Below, in pieces: positions 51,545 to 60,692 of a stretch of 64,000 nt of DNA (position 1 is its first letter; each line of letters begins with the position of its first letter). The notes below the pieces were generated by a model. The model saw nothing but the letters and a program-made list of their open reading frames with translations, ran no database searches and was not told where the DNA came from. The stretch is from Actinoalloteichus_B caeruleus (GTDB taxonomy: Bacteria > Actinomycetota > Actinomycetes > Mycobacteriales > Pseudonocardiaceae), in assembly GCF_000718005.1 (NCBI RefSeq), contig NZ_JODV01000024.1. One strand, given 5' to 3'. Position numbers and translations under genes: made by a program.

Positions 51545-52262
51545 GGGACCCCCGGGGACGTCCGCCACCGGGACGGTCCATGTCGTCGCCGTCGGTGATC
51601 CGACCCGAGGTGACCGGCGACCCCCGGCCGTCGCGGCGCGCCCACCCTCGTCCGGTCGGGCCCGCGGGGGGTGCCGGAGCGCCGTTCCGCCACCTCCGTC
51701 ACGGCGGTGTGGCCGCCCCGCCCGGTCGTCCACCGTTCCCCGGGGGCGACGGCCGCCGACGGCACTCGCGCCCGCGCGCCGCCGCGTCGGGGTGCGTGCC
51801 CGGCCGAGCACCGGAGCCGGTGGCCTCCCTTCGGTCGCCTTCGGGCTCGCCCCGGATCGACCGGGTGCCGCACCCTCCGTGCCGGGCAGGGGCCAGCCGA
51901 GGCGGGCCGAGTCCCCCGAGCGCAGGGGCAATGATCGTCGGGGTAGGCGGCGTGGCGACCGCCCCTGGCGGGGACGCTCCGGGGCGGGGCGGGACACGCC
52001 TCCCCCGCCCACGTCGCGTTCGGCGCCGCCGGAGTGGGGTCGGGCGTCGGGGTGGGGCCCGGCTCCGCCTCCCGAACGCCCCCCGTGGCGGTGCGCGGTG
52101 GCTGCCCACCGGGTTCTCGCTTCGCCCGTCGTCCTCCGGCCGAACCTCGTCGACGGCCCGACCAGGTCAGCCGCCGAGTGCCCCGCCAGCTCCTGGCGTG
52201 GATGGACGTCGCCGAGCGGTGCCGTTCCCCGGGGCCAGCACCGGGAGGGGCCGCCGATCCAG
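51545..52262. other. Gene-free stretch between cas6 and the thioesterase
   Basis: About 720 GC-rich bases between converging genes. No further cas gene, toxin-antitoxin or repeat is seen; frames are low-complexity. Confidence 0.45.
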
Positions 52263-53039
52263 TCAGCCGAGTGCCCGGTCGATCCTGACGCGCACGTCGG
52301 CCACCAACGCCGCCTCCTGCGGCACCAGGTAGGAGTGGCCTCCGTCGAAGACCCGCATCTCGAACCTGGACGAGGTCGCCGTGGCCCACTCCCGCACGTC
52401 CTCGACCCGGACGACGGGGTCGGCAGCACCGGTGTAGGCCACGATCGGCGCCTCCACCGTCCGGCCCACCGGGGCCCGGTAGGTCTCCACCAGCCGGTAG
52501 TCACCCCGGATCGACGGCAGCACGACCTCCCGCAGGTCGGGGTCGGCGAACAGGGCGCGGTCCAACTGGCTCAGCCGGGACACGTCCGCCAGCAGGGTCT
52601 CGTCGTCGGCGTACGCCAGCCCCCGTGGTCGAGTCCGGCCGGGGCCGGCCCGCCCCGACACCAGCAGCAGGGGAACCCGCACGTCGTGCTCGTCCTCCAG
52701 CCGCGCCGCGACCTCGTGGGCGACCGCGGCGCCCATGCTGTGCCCGAACAGGACGAGCGGTAGGTCGGTGAGCGGGAGGAGCTCCGCCACGACGAGGGAC
52801 ACCAGGTCGTCCATCCGGTCCACCACCGGCTCACCGATCCGGTCCTGCCGTCCCGGAGGCTGGACGGCGAGCACGTCCAGGTCCAGCGGAAGCAGTCCCG
52901 GCCAGGAGCGGAACTGGTTGGCGTTGCCCCCGGCGGAGTGGAAGCACACCAGGCGGGCCCTCGGGTTGACGGCGGTGCGGTGGAAACGCCGGAACCACGG
53001 CGACTCGGTCCCGGTGGTCGAGGTTGTCACGGTGGGCAT
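52263..53039 (-). CDS. Type II thioesterase
   Basis: A 258-residue alpha/beta hydrolase of the GrsT/RifR type. It starts WFRRFHRTAVNPRARLVCFHSAGGNANQF (oxyanion region), has the nucleophile in LFGHSMGAAVAHEVA, the acidic residue in AYTGAADPVVRVEDV and the His in FDGGHSYLVPQ. Stand-alone type II thioesterases remove aberrant acyl groups from carrier proteins in NRPS/PKS systems. The start at 53039 has GGAAGG close to the ATG. An MbtH-like gene lies upstream on the same strand, 233 bases away. Confidence 0.88.
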   Translation of the reverse strand: MPTVTTSTTGTESPWFRRFHRTAVNPRARLVCFHSAGGNANQFRSWPGLLPLDLDVLAVQPPGRQDRIGEPVVDRMDDLVSLVVAELLPLTDLPLVLFGHSMGAAVAHEVAARLEDEHDVRVPLLLVSGRAGPGRTRPRGLAYADDETLLADVSRLSQLDRALFADPDLREVVLPSIRGDYRLVETYRAPVGRTVEAPIVAYTGAADPVVRVEDVREWATATSSRFEMRVFDGGHSYLVPQEAALVADVRVRIDRALG

Positions 53040-53272
53040 GCCTTCCTGGACGGCGGTCAACGGCGGGAGCCCCGAACGGCGAACCTCGCCGACCGTCACC
53101 GGTCGGGCACCCGGGGTGATCCTCCCGGCCACAGTGAACCCAACCGGCACGTCTCCCGTCCAGCCCGGACCCGCGCCCACCCTCGGGGACCGTCGACCAG
53201 CCCCCGCCGCGCCGCGCTCCACGGCCCGCCCGCCGCACCGCCGTCCCCCGCTGGCGAGGCGGTGCCCGTGGT

Positions 53273-53494
53273 TCACCCTGCCCGGAACGAGCCCCTCCCC
53301 GGGGCGACCGGGCACCGCGAGACCAGGAAATCCAGGCAGTTCCTCCTGGTGTCCGCCCCGAACGCCACCGTCCAGCCGCTGGGCACCTCGGCGAACGCCG
53401 GCCGCACCGAGTACTGCCCCGTCTCGTTCCCCAACACCAGGAACCGGTGGTGCGTCGCCTCCGCGCCCGTGGTCCCCTTCGTCCCCTTCGTCAT
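53273..53494 (-). CDS. MbtH-like protein, divergent
   Basis: A 73-residue MbtH-fold protein: HHRFLVLGNETGQYSVRPAFAEVPSGWTVAFG, then the CLDFLV helix. MbtH proteins bind NRPS adenylation domains and activate them. Two of the three conserved Trp are lost: the usual S-x-W-P reads SVRP (TGG to CGG) and the usual WTDMRP near the end reads CPVAPG. Only the middle Trp (PSGW) remains. The ATG at 53494 has GGAGGGGG. The protein may be an atypical or degenerate MbtH. Confidence 0.78.
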   Translation of the reverse strand: MTKGTKGTTGAEATHHRFLVLGNETGQYSVRPAFAEVPSGWTVAFGADTRRNCLDFLVSRCPVAPGRGSFRAG

Positions 53495-53705
53495 CGAACC
53501 CCCTCCGTCGAGTGCGTGGACCGCACGAGTGAACCCTGCCGCCCTGCACGTTCGCTGCATGGCGGGCGAAACCGGCCGGCACCCCCGCCGGCCGCGCATC
53601 CCGATGGAACCCCCTCGGCGCCGGGGCCGGACCCGGTGGGCGGGACCACGACCGGCCCACCGGCCCGCCGCCAGGACTGGGCTCCCGACCCGTGTCCCCG
53701 GTGGT

Positions 53706-54587
53706 TCAGGCGCTCCGCACCGACAGCTTCGGGCGAGGCCGTGTGCCGCCGGCCAACCCTCGGCCCGAACCCGCCCACCTGCCGGGGTACTCCAGGTCCT
53801 CCGCGCCGCGGGTGAGCACCGTCCGCTGCAACCGCTGGAGCCGGGGCCCCGGCTCCAGCCCCAGCGTGTCCTGGAGCGAGCGGTGGATCGCCCGGTAGAC
53901 CTCCAGCGCCTCGCCCGGCCGGCCCGAGCGGTGCAGCGCCACCATGAGGTACTCGTGCAGGCTCTCCCGCATCGGGTGGTCCGAGGTGGCCGCGTAGAGC
54001 TCGCCGACCAGGTCGGCGTGCCGGTCGAGCTGGAGGTCGAGTTCGACGCGCCGCTCGTAGGCGGTGATCCGGGTCTCGTCCAGCCGGCGGGCCTCGTTCT
54101 CCAGATCGCCGCCGGCCGACCGGACGTCGGCCAGCGCCGGCCCCCGCCAGAGCCCCAGGGCGTCGGTGATCAGCTGCGACGCCTCGCACAGCCGGCCCTG
54201 GTTGGCGCGGGTCCTGGCGGTCGCCAGCAGGGTGTCGAACACCCGGGCGTCCAGGCCAGCCCCGCCGAGGCGCAGCAGGTAGCCGGGAGGCTGGGTGACC
54301 AGCATCGACCGGTCGGGTGTGGTGGTCTCCCCGCCCAACAGCCGCCGCAGCTTCGACACGTAGACGTGCAGGGCGGTCCGCGCCGTCCTCGGCGGCTGCC
54401 TCCGCCACATCTGGGCGATGAGCCGTTCCACCGACACCACCCGGTCGGCGTTCGTCAACAGGTGTGCCAACAGGACACGCGGTTTCGACGCTCCAGGTGT
54501 CCGAACGTCACATGCGTCGTCCTCGACCTCGAGTGATCCCAGGATTCCGAACCTCAATCCCGCCTCCGTGGGACAGGCCCGCGGCAC
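53706..54587 (-). CDS. SARP family pathway regulator (short)
   Basis: A 293-residue Streptomyces antibiotic regulatory protein. Residues 10-105 are an OmpR-type winged helix (LRFGILGSLEVEDD, PRVLLAHLLTNADRVVSVERLIAQMW, ALHVYVSKLRRLLG). Residues 110-260 are the bacterial transcriptional activation (BTAD) domain with LWRGPALADVRSAGGDLENEARRLDETRITAYERRVELDLQLDRHADLVGEL. Small SARPs activate nearby biosynthetic promoters. The ATG at 54587 has no strong SD. It lies between the MbtH/thioesterase genes and the large SARP. Confidence 0.9.
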   Translation of the reverse strand: MPRACPTEAGLRFGILGSLEVEDDACDVRTPGASKPRVLLAHLLTNADRVVSVERLIAQMWRRQPPRTARTALHVYVSKLRRLLGGETTTPDRSMLVTQPPGYLLRLGGAGLDARVFDTLLATARTRANQGRLCEASQLITDALGLWRGPALADVRSAGGDLENEARRLDETRITAYERRVELDLQLDRHADLVGELYAATSDHPMRESLHEYLMVALHRSGRPGEALEVYRAIHRSLQDTLGLEPGPRLQRLQRTVLTRGAEDLEYPGRWAGSGRGLAGGTRPRPKLSVRSA

Positions 54588-54916
54588 CGGTCCAGCGCGG
54601 GCGGCGGCCCAGTCTCGCCCGGCGCGCTAAGAAAGCCCTAACACCGGGCTCAGGGGCGGCGGACACCGGGCCCGGGGTGGGAGGCGGGGGCGAGGGCGGT
54701 CGTCCGGCCACTGCCGCGCGAGTTCTGACGGTACAGGATTCGTCCACTCCCGGGACACGTCCGATCCGGTGGTCGTACCCCCGTGGGCCGGCCGCGTGGA
54801 GCGGTTGTCCCGACGGGACTGGGGACCCGCGCCGGGCGGGGTTGATCCGTCGGCGGTCCGGAGTGGACGCGCCGATCGTGCCACCCGGCGGAAGCCGCGT
54901 GGCGGCGGGGGTCCCC
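54588..54916. other. Spacer between the two SARP genes
   Basis: 329 bases between the large-regulator stop and the SARP start. It probably contains the SARP promoter; nothing else is seen. Confidence 0.4.
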
Positions 54917-57900
54917 TCAGCGCGGCATCAGGGAGTCGAGGGTGGACCGCACCTCGTGGGCCTTGGTCGGCATGTGGAGTGCCTGGTACAGGCTCGACGC
55001 CGCCCGCAGCAGCGGAACGGCCCTGGCCGACCTGCCCAACGCCAGCTCGGCCAGCGCCATCCGGTGGCGCACGTAGGCCTCGCCCCGCTGGTCCCCGAAC
55101 TGGCGGAAGGTGGTGAGCAGGTCCTGGGCGATCGCCAGGGACTCGAGGTGATCGCCGCGTTCGGCGCGGATCACCACCTGGGCCACCCGCACGTAGGCGC
55201 GTCCGACCGGTTGGCCCAACACGTCGAGCAGCGACACCGCGCGGTCGCACAGGTGGTCCGCGCGGTCGAGCTCCCCGAGGCCGATCAGGGCGTTGGCCAG
55301 CGTGTTCAGCACCATCGCCTCCAGATCGGGCTCGTCATGGCCCTCCACGAGCGTGAGCGCGTGGTCCAGGAGGTGGACGGCGGTCCGGTCGTCGCCCCGC
55401 TTCAACCGGACGTTGCCCCACTGCCGCAGGGATCGGACCAGGGCGTGCCGGTCCCGCGTGGTCTCCGCCACCCGCAGCGCGCGCTTCGCCAGTCGTTCCG
55501 CCACGTCGAACTCCTGGTGGTGGGTGCGGCAGAAGCTGGCGAGCACCAGGGTGTGCGCGAGGGCGTCGTGGTCACCGGCGTCCGCCAGCAGCCAGGCGCT
55601 CTCGTCGAGCAGCATCGAGGCGGAGTCGAGCCGCCCGGCCATCACCTCCGACTGGGCCAGGCCGAAGTGGGCCCTGGCCAGGAGCCGGCGGTCATCGGCC
55701 AGCCCGGAGGCGACGGCGCGGTACAGCCGACGCGTCTCGTCGGTGCGGTGCCGGAACGCCAGGAACGGCGCGAGGCGCTCCACCGCGTCCAACGACGAGG
55801 CCGCCCACCCCAGCTCACACCCCTGCACGAGGGTCGGGACCAGTGTCGGGGCCTCCTCGGTCAACCAGGACATGGCGTCCTCCGCCAACCCCGGCGGCAC
55901 GGGGACGGGCGGTGGCGATGCGGGAGGCGACCCGCACGGTGTCGGCCAACCCCCCGGTGTCGGCAGCCGCCGGTGGGCGGCGCCGATGAGGGCGTGGGCC
56001 GTGTCGAACAACCGCCGGACAGCGGCCCGCGCCTCGCTCGTCGACTCGCCGACCAGGCCGTCGGCCTCGGCGCCGCGCTCCGCCGCGAAGGACCGGACCA
56101 GGTCGTGCACCCGGTAGCGCTCGTACGGGCCGTCGGCGGGCTCCACCAGGTGGGCGAGGAGCAGGTGGTCGATGGCCTCGTCGGGGTTCCTGGTGCCGGC
56201 CAGCGCGGCCAGCGCCCAGCAGGCCAGCTCCCGGGCGGGGGTGAGCGGGAAACGCCGGAACAGGGCACGTTCGGCCTCACCCAGTCCCGAGTAGGACAGC
56301 GTGAAGCTGGCGCGCACGCTGAGGTGCCCGGCGTCGAAACCGTCGAGCACGCGCCTCTCGTCGCGCATCCTCCCGACGAGGGAGGCCAACGACCAGTGAC
56401 GACGGGTCTCCAACCGGGACAGCATGATCCGGATGCCCAGCGGCAGGCCCCCGCACAGTTCCACCAGGCGGGCGGCCGCCTCCGGCTCGTCCTCGACGCG
56501 CTGGGCACCGAGCAGCCGGGCGAGGAACCGCAGTGACTCCTCGGGGGTGAAGGGTTCGAGCACGGTCGAGAGGTCGCTGGGCAGCGCGGGGAGCCGTCGT
56601 CGGCCGGTGACCAGGACGGCGCTGCCGGCGGTCCCGGGCAACAACGGGGTGATCTGGTCGACGTCGGCGGCGTCGTCGAGGACGACCAGCACGCGACGCC
56701 CGGCGAGCCGGCTGCGGTAGGCGGCCGCCCGGTGCTCGAGCCCGGTGGGCACGCACGCGTCGGTCACCCCGAGGTTGCGCAACAGCGCGGCCAACGCGTC
56801 CTCCGGGGTGACGGGGTGTTCGGACCCGCCACCGAGGTTCAGGTACAGCTGGCCGTCGGGGAACCGGGGGACGAGGTGGTGCGCGGCGTGGACGGCCAAC
56901 GCGGTCTTGCCGGTCCCCGGCCCGCCCGTGACCACCAGGACGGGGACGGAGCGCGTGGATGCGGCGTGCGCCAGGATCTGGGCCAGCACCTCGTCCCGAC
57001 CGACGAAGTCCGGCAGGTCACGGGGCAACTGCCTGGGCGGGGTCCACGGGTCGGTCTCGCACGGGTCCGGACCGGTCTCGTCCGATCCCGGATCGGCCGT
57101 CGTCCCCTCCGCGTCGCCACCGGGCGGGGGAGGAGTGCGGGGCATGTCGTCGCGCAGGATGCTGCCGTGCAGTTCGCGCAGCTCCCGGCCGGGTTCGATC
57201 CCCAGCGCGTTCACCAGCGTCTCCCGGGCCTCCTGGAAGACGGCGAGCGCGGAGGCGGTCTCGCCGGCGAGGACCAGAGCGCGCATCAACAGCGCTCGGA
57301 CGCGTTCGCTGAGCGGTTCGTCCTCGACGAGTTGCCGCAGCTCGGGTACCAGCTCGGCGGGACGTCGCAGCGACAGCTCGGCCTCCAGGCAGTCCTCGTG
57401 GACCGACTGCCGCAGCTCGTGGAGCCGCCTCGGCTCGGACCAGGAACGGGGGGAGGAGGCCAGCTGCGGGAAGGGTTCCCCGCGCCACAGGTCCAGTGCC
57501 CGGCGGAGCTGCCGCGCCGCCCGCGCGGGTTCTCCCCGTCGGGCCGCGTCGCGTCCGGCCGACACGAGGCCTTCGAACTCCAGGAGGTCGCATTCCGAGG
57601 GGTGGAGGACGAGCCGGTAGCCCTGGGGGGTGAGCAGGAGCCGGTCCGCGCCGGACTCGGTCGCCCGGTTCAGCAGGGCCCGCACGGTGGAGACGTAGTT
57701 GTGCACGCTGGCCGCGTTGGTGCGGGGTGGGCGTTCGCCCCACAGCACGTCCACCAGGAGGTCCCGGCGTGCCGGCTGGCCGCGGCGGGCGGTCAGGAAC
57801 GCGAGGACCGTCGCCGCCCTGCCGCGCGGCACGACGATCTGCTGGCCGTCGTCACCGAACAGGGACAGCGGCCCCAGCACGTCCAGTCGCAGGATTCCCC

Positions 57901-57985
57901 CAAAAGGTCGAGCCTGTCTCCCCCGGACGCACCCGGTCCGGATTGGCGAAGCGCGCGCCGGATTCCTCGATTCTAAGACATTCAT
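54917..57985 (-). CDS. AfsR-like SARP with NB-ARC ATPase and TPR domains
   Basis: A 1022-residue regulator. Residues about 20-115 form the OmpR-type DNA-binding domain (LRLDVLGPLSLFGDD, VLAFLTARRGQPARRDLLVDVLWGE). Residues 120-270 are the BTAD domain. An NB-ARC domain follows (LVVTGGPGTGKTAL Walker A; VLVVLDDAADV Walker B; LCGGLPLGI). The C-terminal ~350 residues are TPR-like helices. AfsR-family proteins integrate signals and switch on secondary metabolism. A start at 57985 is chosen; the N-terminus (about 22 residues before the domain) is uncertain. Confidence 0.87.
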   Translation of the reverse strand: MNVLESRNPARASPIRTGCVRGRQARPFGGILRLDVLGPLSLFGDDGQQIVVPRGRAATVLAFLTARRGQPARRDLLVDVLWGERPPRTNAASVHNYVSTVRALLNRATESGADRLLLTPQGYRLVLHPSECDLLEFEGLVSAGRDAARRGEPARAARQLRRALDLWRGEPFPQLASSPRSWSEPRRLHELRQSVHEDCLEAELSLRRPAELVPELRQLVEDEPLSERVRALLMRALVLAGETASALAVFQEARETLVNALGIEPGRELRELHGSILRDDMPRTPPPPGGDAEGTTADPGSDETGPDPCETDPWTPPRQLPRDLPDFVGRDEVLAQILAHAASTRSVPVLVVTGGPGTGKTALAVHAAHHLVPRFPDGQLYLNLGGGSEHPVTPEDALAALLRNLGVTDACVPTGLEHRAAAYRSRLAGRRVLVVLDDAADVDQITPLLPGTAGSAVLVTGRRRLPALPSDLSTVLEPFTPEESLRFLARLLGAQRVEDEPEAAARLVELCGGLPLGIRIMLSRLETRRHWSLASLVGRMRDERRVLDGFDAGHLSVRASFTLSYSGLGEAERALFRRFPLTPARELACWALAALAGTRNPDEAIDHLLLAHLVEPADGPYERYRVHDLVRSFAAERGAEADGLVGESTSEARAAVRRLFDTAHALIGAAHRRLPTPGGWPTPCGSPPASPPPVPVPPGLAEDAMSWLTEEAPTLVPTLVQGCELGWAASSLDAVERLAPFLAFRHRTDETRRLYRAVASGLADDRRLLARAHFGLAQSEVMAGRLDSASMLLDESAWLLADAGDHDALAHTLVLASFCRTHHQEFDVAERLAKRALRVAETTRDRHALVRSLRQWGNVRLKRGDDRTAVHLLDHALTLVEGHDEPDLEAMVLNTLANALIGLGELDRADHLCDRAVSLLDVLGQPVGRAYVRVAQVVIRAERGDHLESLAIAQDLLTTFRQFGDQRGEAYVRHRMALAELALGRSARAVPLLRAASSLYQALHMPTKAHEVRSTLDSLMPR

Positions 57986-58357
57986 CAGGAGTGCCAGGGC
58001 TTTTTGGACCAATGCTGATCCGGTAACCGTCCGCCGCCCGGGAAGGACGGCTCGGTGCCACGGCCGGTGCGTATTCGCGGTCCCGCGCCGGGGCGGATGG
58101 TCATCCCGGACGGGTGGAACTCCTGAGCGCTGCGGTGGCCGTGGCGGGAAATCCTCCGGATTTCGCTGGCTCCCCGAGCGCGGTGGCCGAGGCGGACGTC
58201 CGGCGATGGCGACGTCGGATTTCGGGGGTCGGTGTGGAGAACCCGGGTCGTCCACCTTCCCCGGGCGCCGGCTCCGTGCCGCCTGCTGCCCGGTCGCGCG
58301 TCCAGCGCTCGGCCCCGACCTCGTGCCCCGGTCCTCGGGGCACGGCGGGGTGGGGGA
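57986..58357. other. Spacer between the glycosyltransferase and the AfsR-like gene
   Basis: 372 bases with the probable promoter of the AfsR-like gene at its left end. No gene is recognised. Confidence 0.4.
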
Positions 58358-59563
58358 CTACGGGACGAACTCGGAGAGCCGGTTCAGGACGTGCGAGGGG
58401 GCGGGCAGCGCGGCGATCTCCTCGGCCACCTCCCGCGCCGCCGACCGCAGCACGTCGTCGTCCAGGACGCGGTCGAGGGCCGAGCTGACCTCGTCGACGG
58501 TCTCGGGCAGCAGGGCGCAGGCGTCGCCCACCCCCCGTTCCACCACCGAGGCGGCGTTCATCGGCTGTTCCAGCGACCGGGGCAGGACCAGCTGGGGGAC
58601 CCCGCTGGCCAGTGCGGCGAAGGTCGAGGAGGTGCTCCCGTGGTGGATGAGGGCCACGCAGGTGGGGAGCACGGCGGGCAGGGGGAACCAGGTCGCGACG
58701 CGCACGTTGGAGGGCAGCGGTGACCACCTCGACAGGTCCGCCCCGCCCGTGCTCACCACCACCTCGACGTCGCGCTGGCCCAGCTGCGCGACGAGCTGGC
58801 CGAAGAGCAGGTCCTCGGCGCGGGCCGGCAGGGACGATCCGGCCACCACGCACACCCGGGGACGCGCCGGCGCGGACAGCGCCCAGGAGGGCAGGACACC
58901 GCCGCCGGTGTAACTGGTCCACCGGAGCGGTACCCCCGCGTCGCTGCCCGTCGGCCGCAGGCTGTCGGGGCAGCTGTCGACCACCGCCGTCGGGATCACC
59001 TCGCCGTCGGGTAGTCCGTAGCGGGCTCGGGCGCCCGACATGGACGCCAACGCCGCCGCCGGCACCGGACCGGCCACACCGGAGCGGTGCAGGACCAACG
59101 GCACGCGGGTGACCTCGGCTGCCAGGATTCCGGCCGGCATCTGACCGGTGGCCACGACGACGTCCGGGGACCAGCGGTGGATCAGGCCGACCAGGCCGTC
59201 GATCATCCGTTCGCCCACTGCCGCGGTCAGGCCGACCGTGCCGGACAACAGCCGTTCGGCGGCCGAGCGCACGGGCGCCCTGCGGGGCTCGGCGTACTTG
59301 CTCCACCCCGCCAGGACCAGCTGGGCCTCGCTCCGGGTCAGCGGGCGGGGGAACTGGACGTGGTCGGCGGTGCGGCGGTAGGTGTCGGCGATGTCGGTGC
59401 CGCAGACCTCGGCGCAGCGCAGGCCGGAGTGGATGGCCATCGCCAGCGCGGGACCCGTCGAGGCGAAGAGGGCCTCATGCCCGGCGAGTTCGGCGGCCCA
59501 GGCGAGGGGGACGAGGGGGAGCACGTGCCCGATGCCGGGCGGTGCGGTGAGGAGGATGCGCAT
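58358..59563 (-). CDS. GT1 family glycosyltransferase (natural-product type)
   Basis: A 401-residue GT-B fold enzyme. It begins MRILLTAPPGIGHVLPLVPLAWAAELAGHEALFAS and has the nucleotide-sugar region VRVATWFPLPAVLPTCVALIHHGSTSSTFAALASGVPQLVLPRSLEQPMNAASVVERGVG, typical of macrolide and aureolic-type glycosyltransferases. It would transfer a deoxysugar from an NDP-sugar to an aglycone. The Asp/His near residues 15 and 20 usual in the acceptor pocket are not obvious. The gene lies between the AfsR-like regulator and the ACP-like gene, supporting a role in a natural-product pathway. Confidence 0.83.
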   Translation of the reverse strand: MRILLTAPPGIGHVLPLVPLAWAAELAGHEALFASTGPALAMAIHSGLRCAEVCGTDIADTYRRTADHVQFPRPLTRSEAQLVLAGWSKYAEPRRAPVRSAAERLLSGTVGLTAAVGERMIDGLVGLIHRWSPDVVVATGQMPAGILAAEVTRVPLVLHRSGVAGPVPAAALASMSGARARYGLPDGEVIPTAVVDSCPDSLRPTGSDAGVPLRWTSYTGGGVLPSWALSAPARPRVCVVAGSSLPARAEDLLFGQLVAQLGQRDVEVVVSTGGADLSRWSPLPSNVRVATWFPLPAVLPTCVALIHHGSTSSTFAALASGVPQLVLPRSLEQPMNAASVVERGVGDACALLPETVDEVSSALDRVLDDDVLRSAAREVAEEIAALPAPSHVLNRLSEFVP

Positions 59564-60326
59564 CGGACCGTGTCTCAGCTTCCACGACGGTAGGGCCGCG
59601 GGCCGCGGGGCAGCACCGCGCCCCGCGAACGACCAGGGACTCAGCGTGGGGCGGACGGGAGCGTGGGGGGAGCACCGCTTCCTCGTGCCCGGAGCGCCGT
59701 CGGTGCGGGCGGCCTCCGGGAGGCCGCCCGCACCCTGGCCGGGCGGCCCGGAGGACCGTGCCCGGCGGGTGCGGTCGCCGGACGTGTTCGGTCGGTTCGC
59801 CGGTCCGGTGGGGCTGGTGGGCCCGCCAACCGTGGCACCCGGTTCCGCCCCACCCCGCCGAGGTGCCGCCAGCCCGGCGCGGGGCTGACGAGTGGTCCGC
59901 TCCTCCCGAGGACCATGCGGGAAGGGAACCGAGAAGGACACCTCGCGGCGGGGTTCACGAGTTCAATGGCTATCGCCTTTTCCGGAGCTCCTGCAAGGTG
60001 GGATCAGGACCTGCACTCCAAAGAGTGAGAAATGGAGATTCCCGTTTCGAAAATTGCCCTATTGTCGGGTCATTGTCGAAACTGAATCACGTTCGAAGTG
60101 GCTGATTGTCCTGGCCCTGGGGGCAATGGGCGAATTGTCTGGGCCGGCTGGTTCTCGGTGGAGGAGGATCGGCGTCCGGATGGGCGCCGTCACCACGGTG
60201 CCCGCGCTGTAGTGTCGGTCCGGGGAGGATGGCACCCCGCCGATCGGTGGGATCTTCTTTCCGCGTACCCGGATGTCGTCAACACCCCGAAACGTCGGCC
60301 CGACCCGAAAACACGAGAGAGGTTCC
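59564..60326. other. Long divergent promoter region with an AT-rich patch
   Basis: 763 bases between the glycosyltransferase start and the ACP-like start. No gene is supported. From about 59960 to 60160 the GC content drops below the surroundings (for example GAGAAATGG and GAAAATTGCC), which suggests a promoter or foreign patch feeding the ACP-like gene. Confidence 0.4.
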
Positions 60327-60599
60327 ATGAGAGACGAGATCCGCCAGTTCGTCCTGGCCGTCCTCGGTGTCGAGCAGCACTCCGATTCCCCGGACAGCGT
60401 GACCGGTCGGGTCTCGCTCGGACTCGACGACCTCACCGAGGAGCGTTTCCGGGAACTCGTGGGGAGCGTGGAGCGCGAGTACGGAATCGCGTTGGCCGAC
60501 GACCCGATCGCCTACGGCTCGCTGCGCACCGTCAACGACCTCGTCGAACTCGTCCTGCTGCGGCGCCTCGCCGCCAGGGAGCCCGAATCGGTCGAGTGA
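60327..60599 (+). CDS. Acyl-carrier-protein-like protein lacking the phosphopantetheine serine
   Basis: A 90-residue four-helix protein. The helix I pattern DEIRQFVLAVLG, then VSLGLDDLTEERFRELVGSVEREYGIALADD and a final TVNDLVELVL align with carrier proteins (LGLDSLxxxELxxxLExxFGI...TVxDLV). The position of the attachment Ser in the DSL motif is Asp35, giving LDDL. It therefore cannot carry a phosphopantetheine arm by the usual route. Such proteins may act as non-acylated interaction partners. The ATG has GAGAGG four bases upstream. It stands alone between a glycosyltransferase gene and a convergent glycosidase, near natural-product genes. Confidence 0.72.
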   Translation: MRDEIRQFVLAVLGVEQHSDSPDSVTGRVSLGLDDLTEERFRELVGSVEREYGIALADDPIAYGSLRTVNDLVELVLLRRLAAREPESVE

Positions 60600-60637
60600 G
60601 CCCGCTCGCCCCGCGTCGGCGGGACGGGGGATCGCCA

Positions 60638-60671
60638 GCCACCTCGGCCCCGCCTCGCGGGCCGAGGTGGC
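60638..60671. terminator. Bidirectional terminator between ACP-like and GH5 genes
   Basis: Perfect 13-base arms GCCACCTCGGCCC and GGGCCGAGGTGGC with an 8-base loop. It lies between the two converging stops. Confidence 0.85.
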
Positions 60672-60692
60672 GCCCGGGCCTCCGCCCGGTCC

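Noticed and set aside
49000..52262. More cas genes near cas6
   Set aside because: Both flanks were read in all frames; no Cas1, Cas2, Cas3, Cas10 or Cas7 signature is seen.
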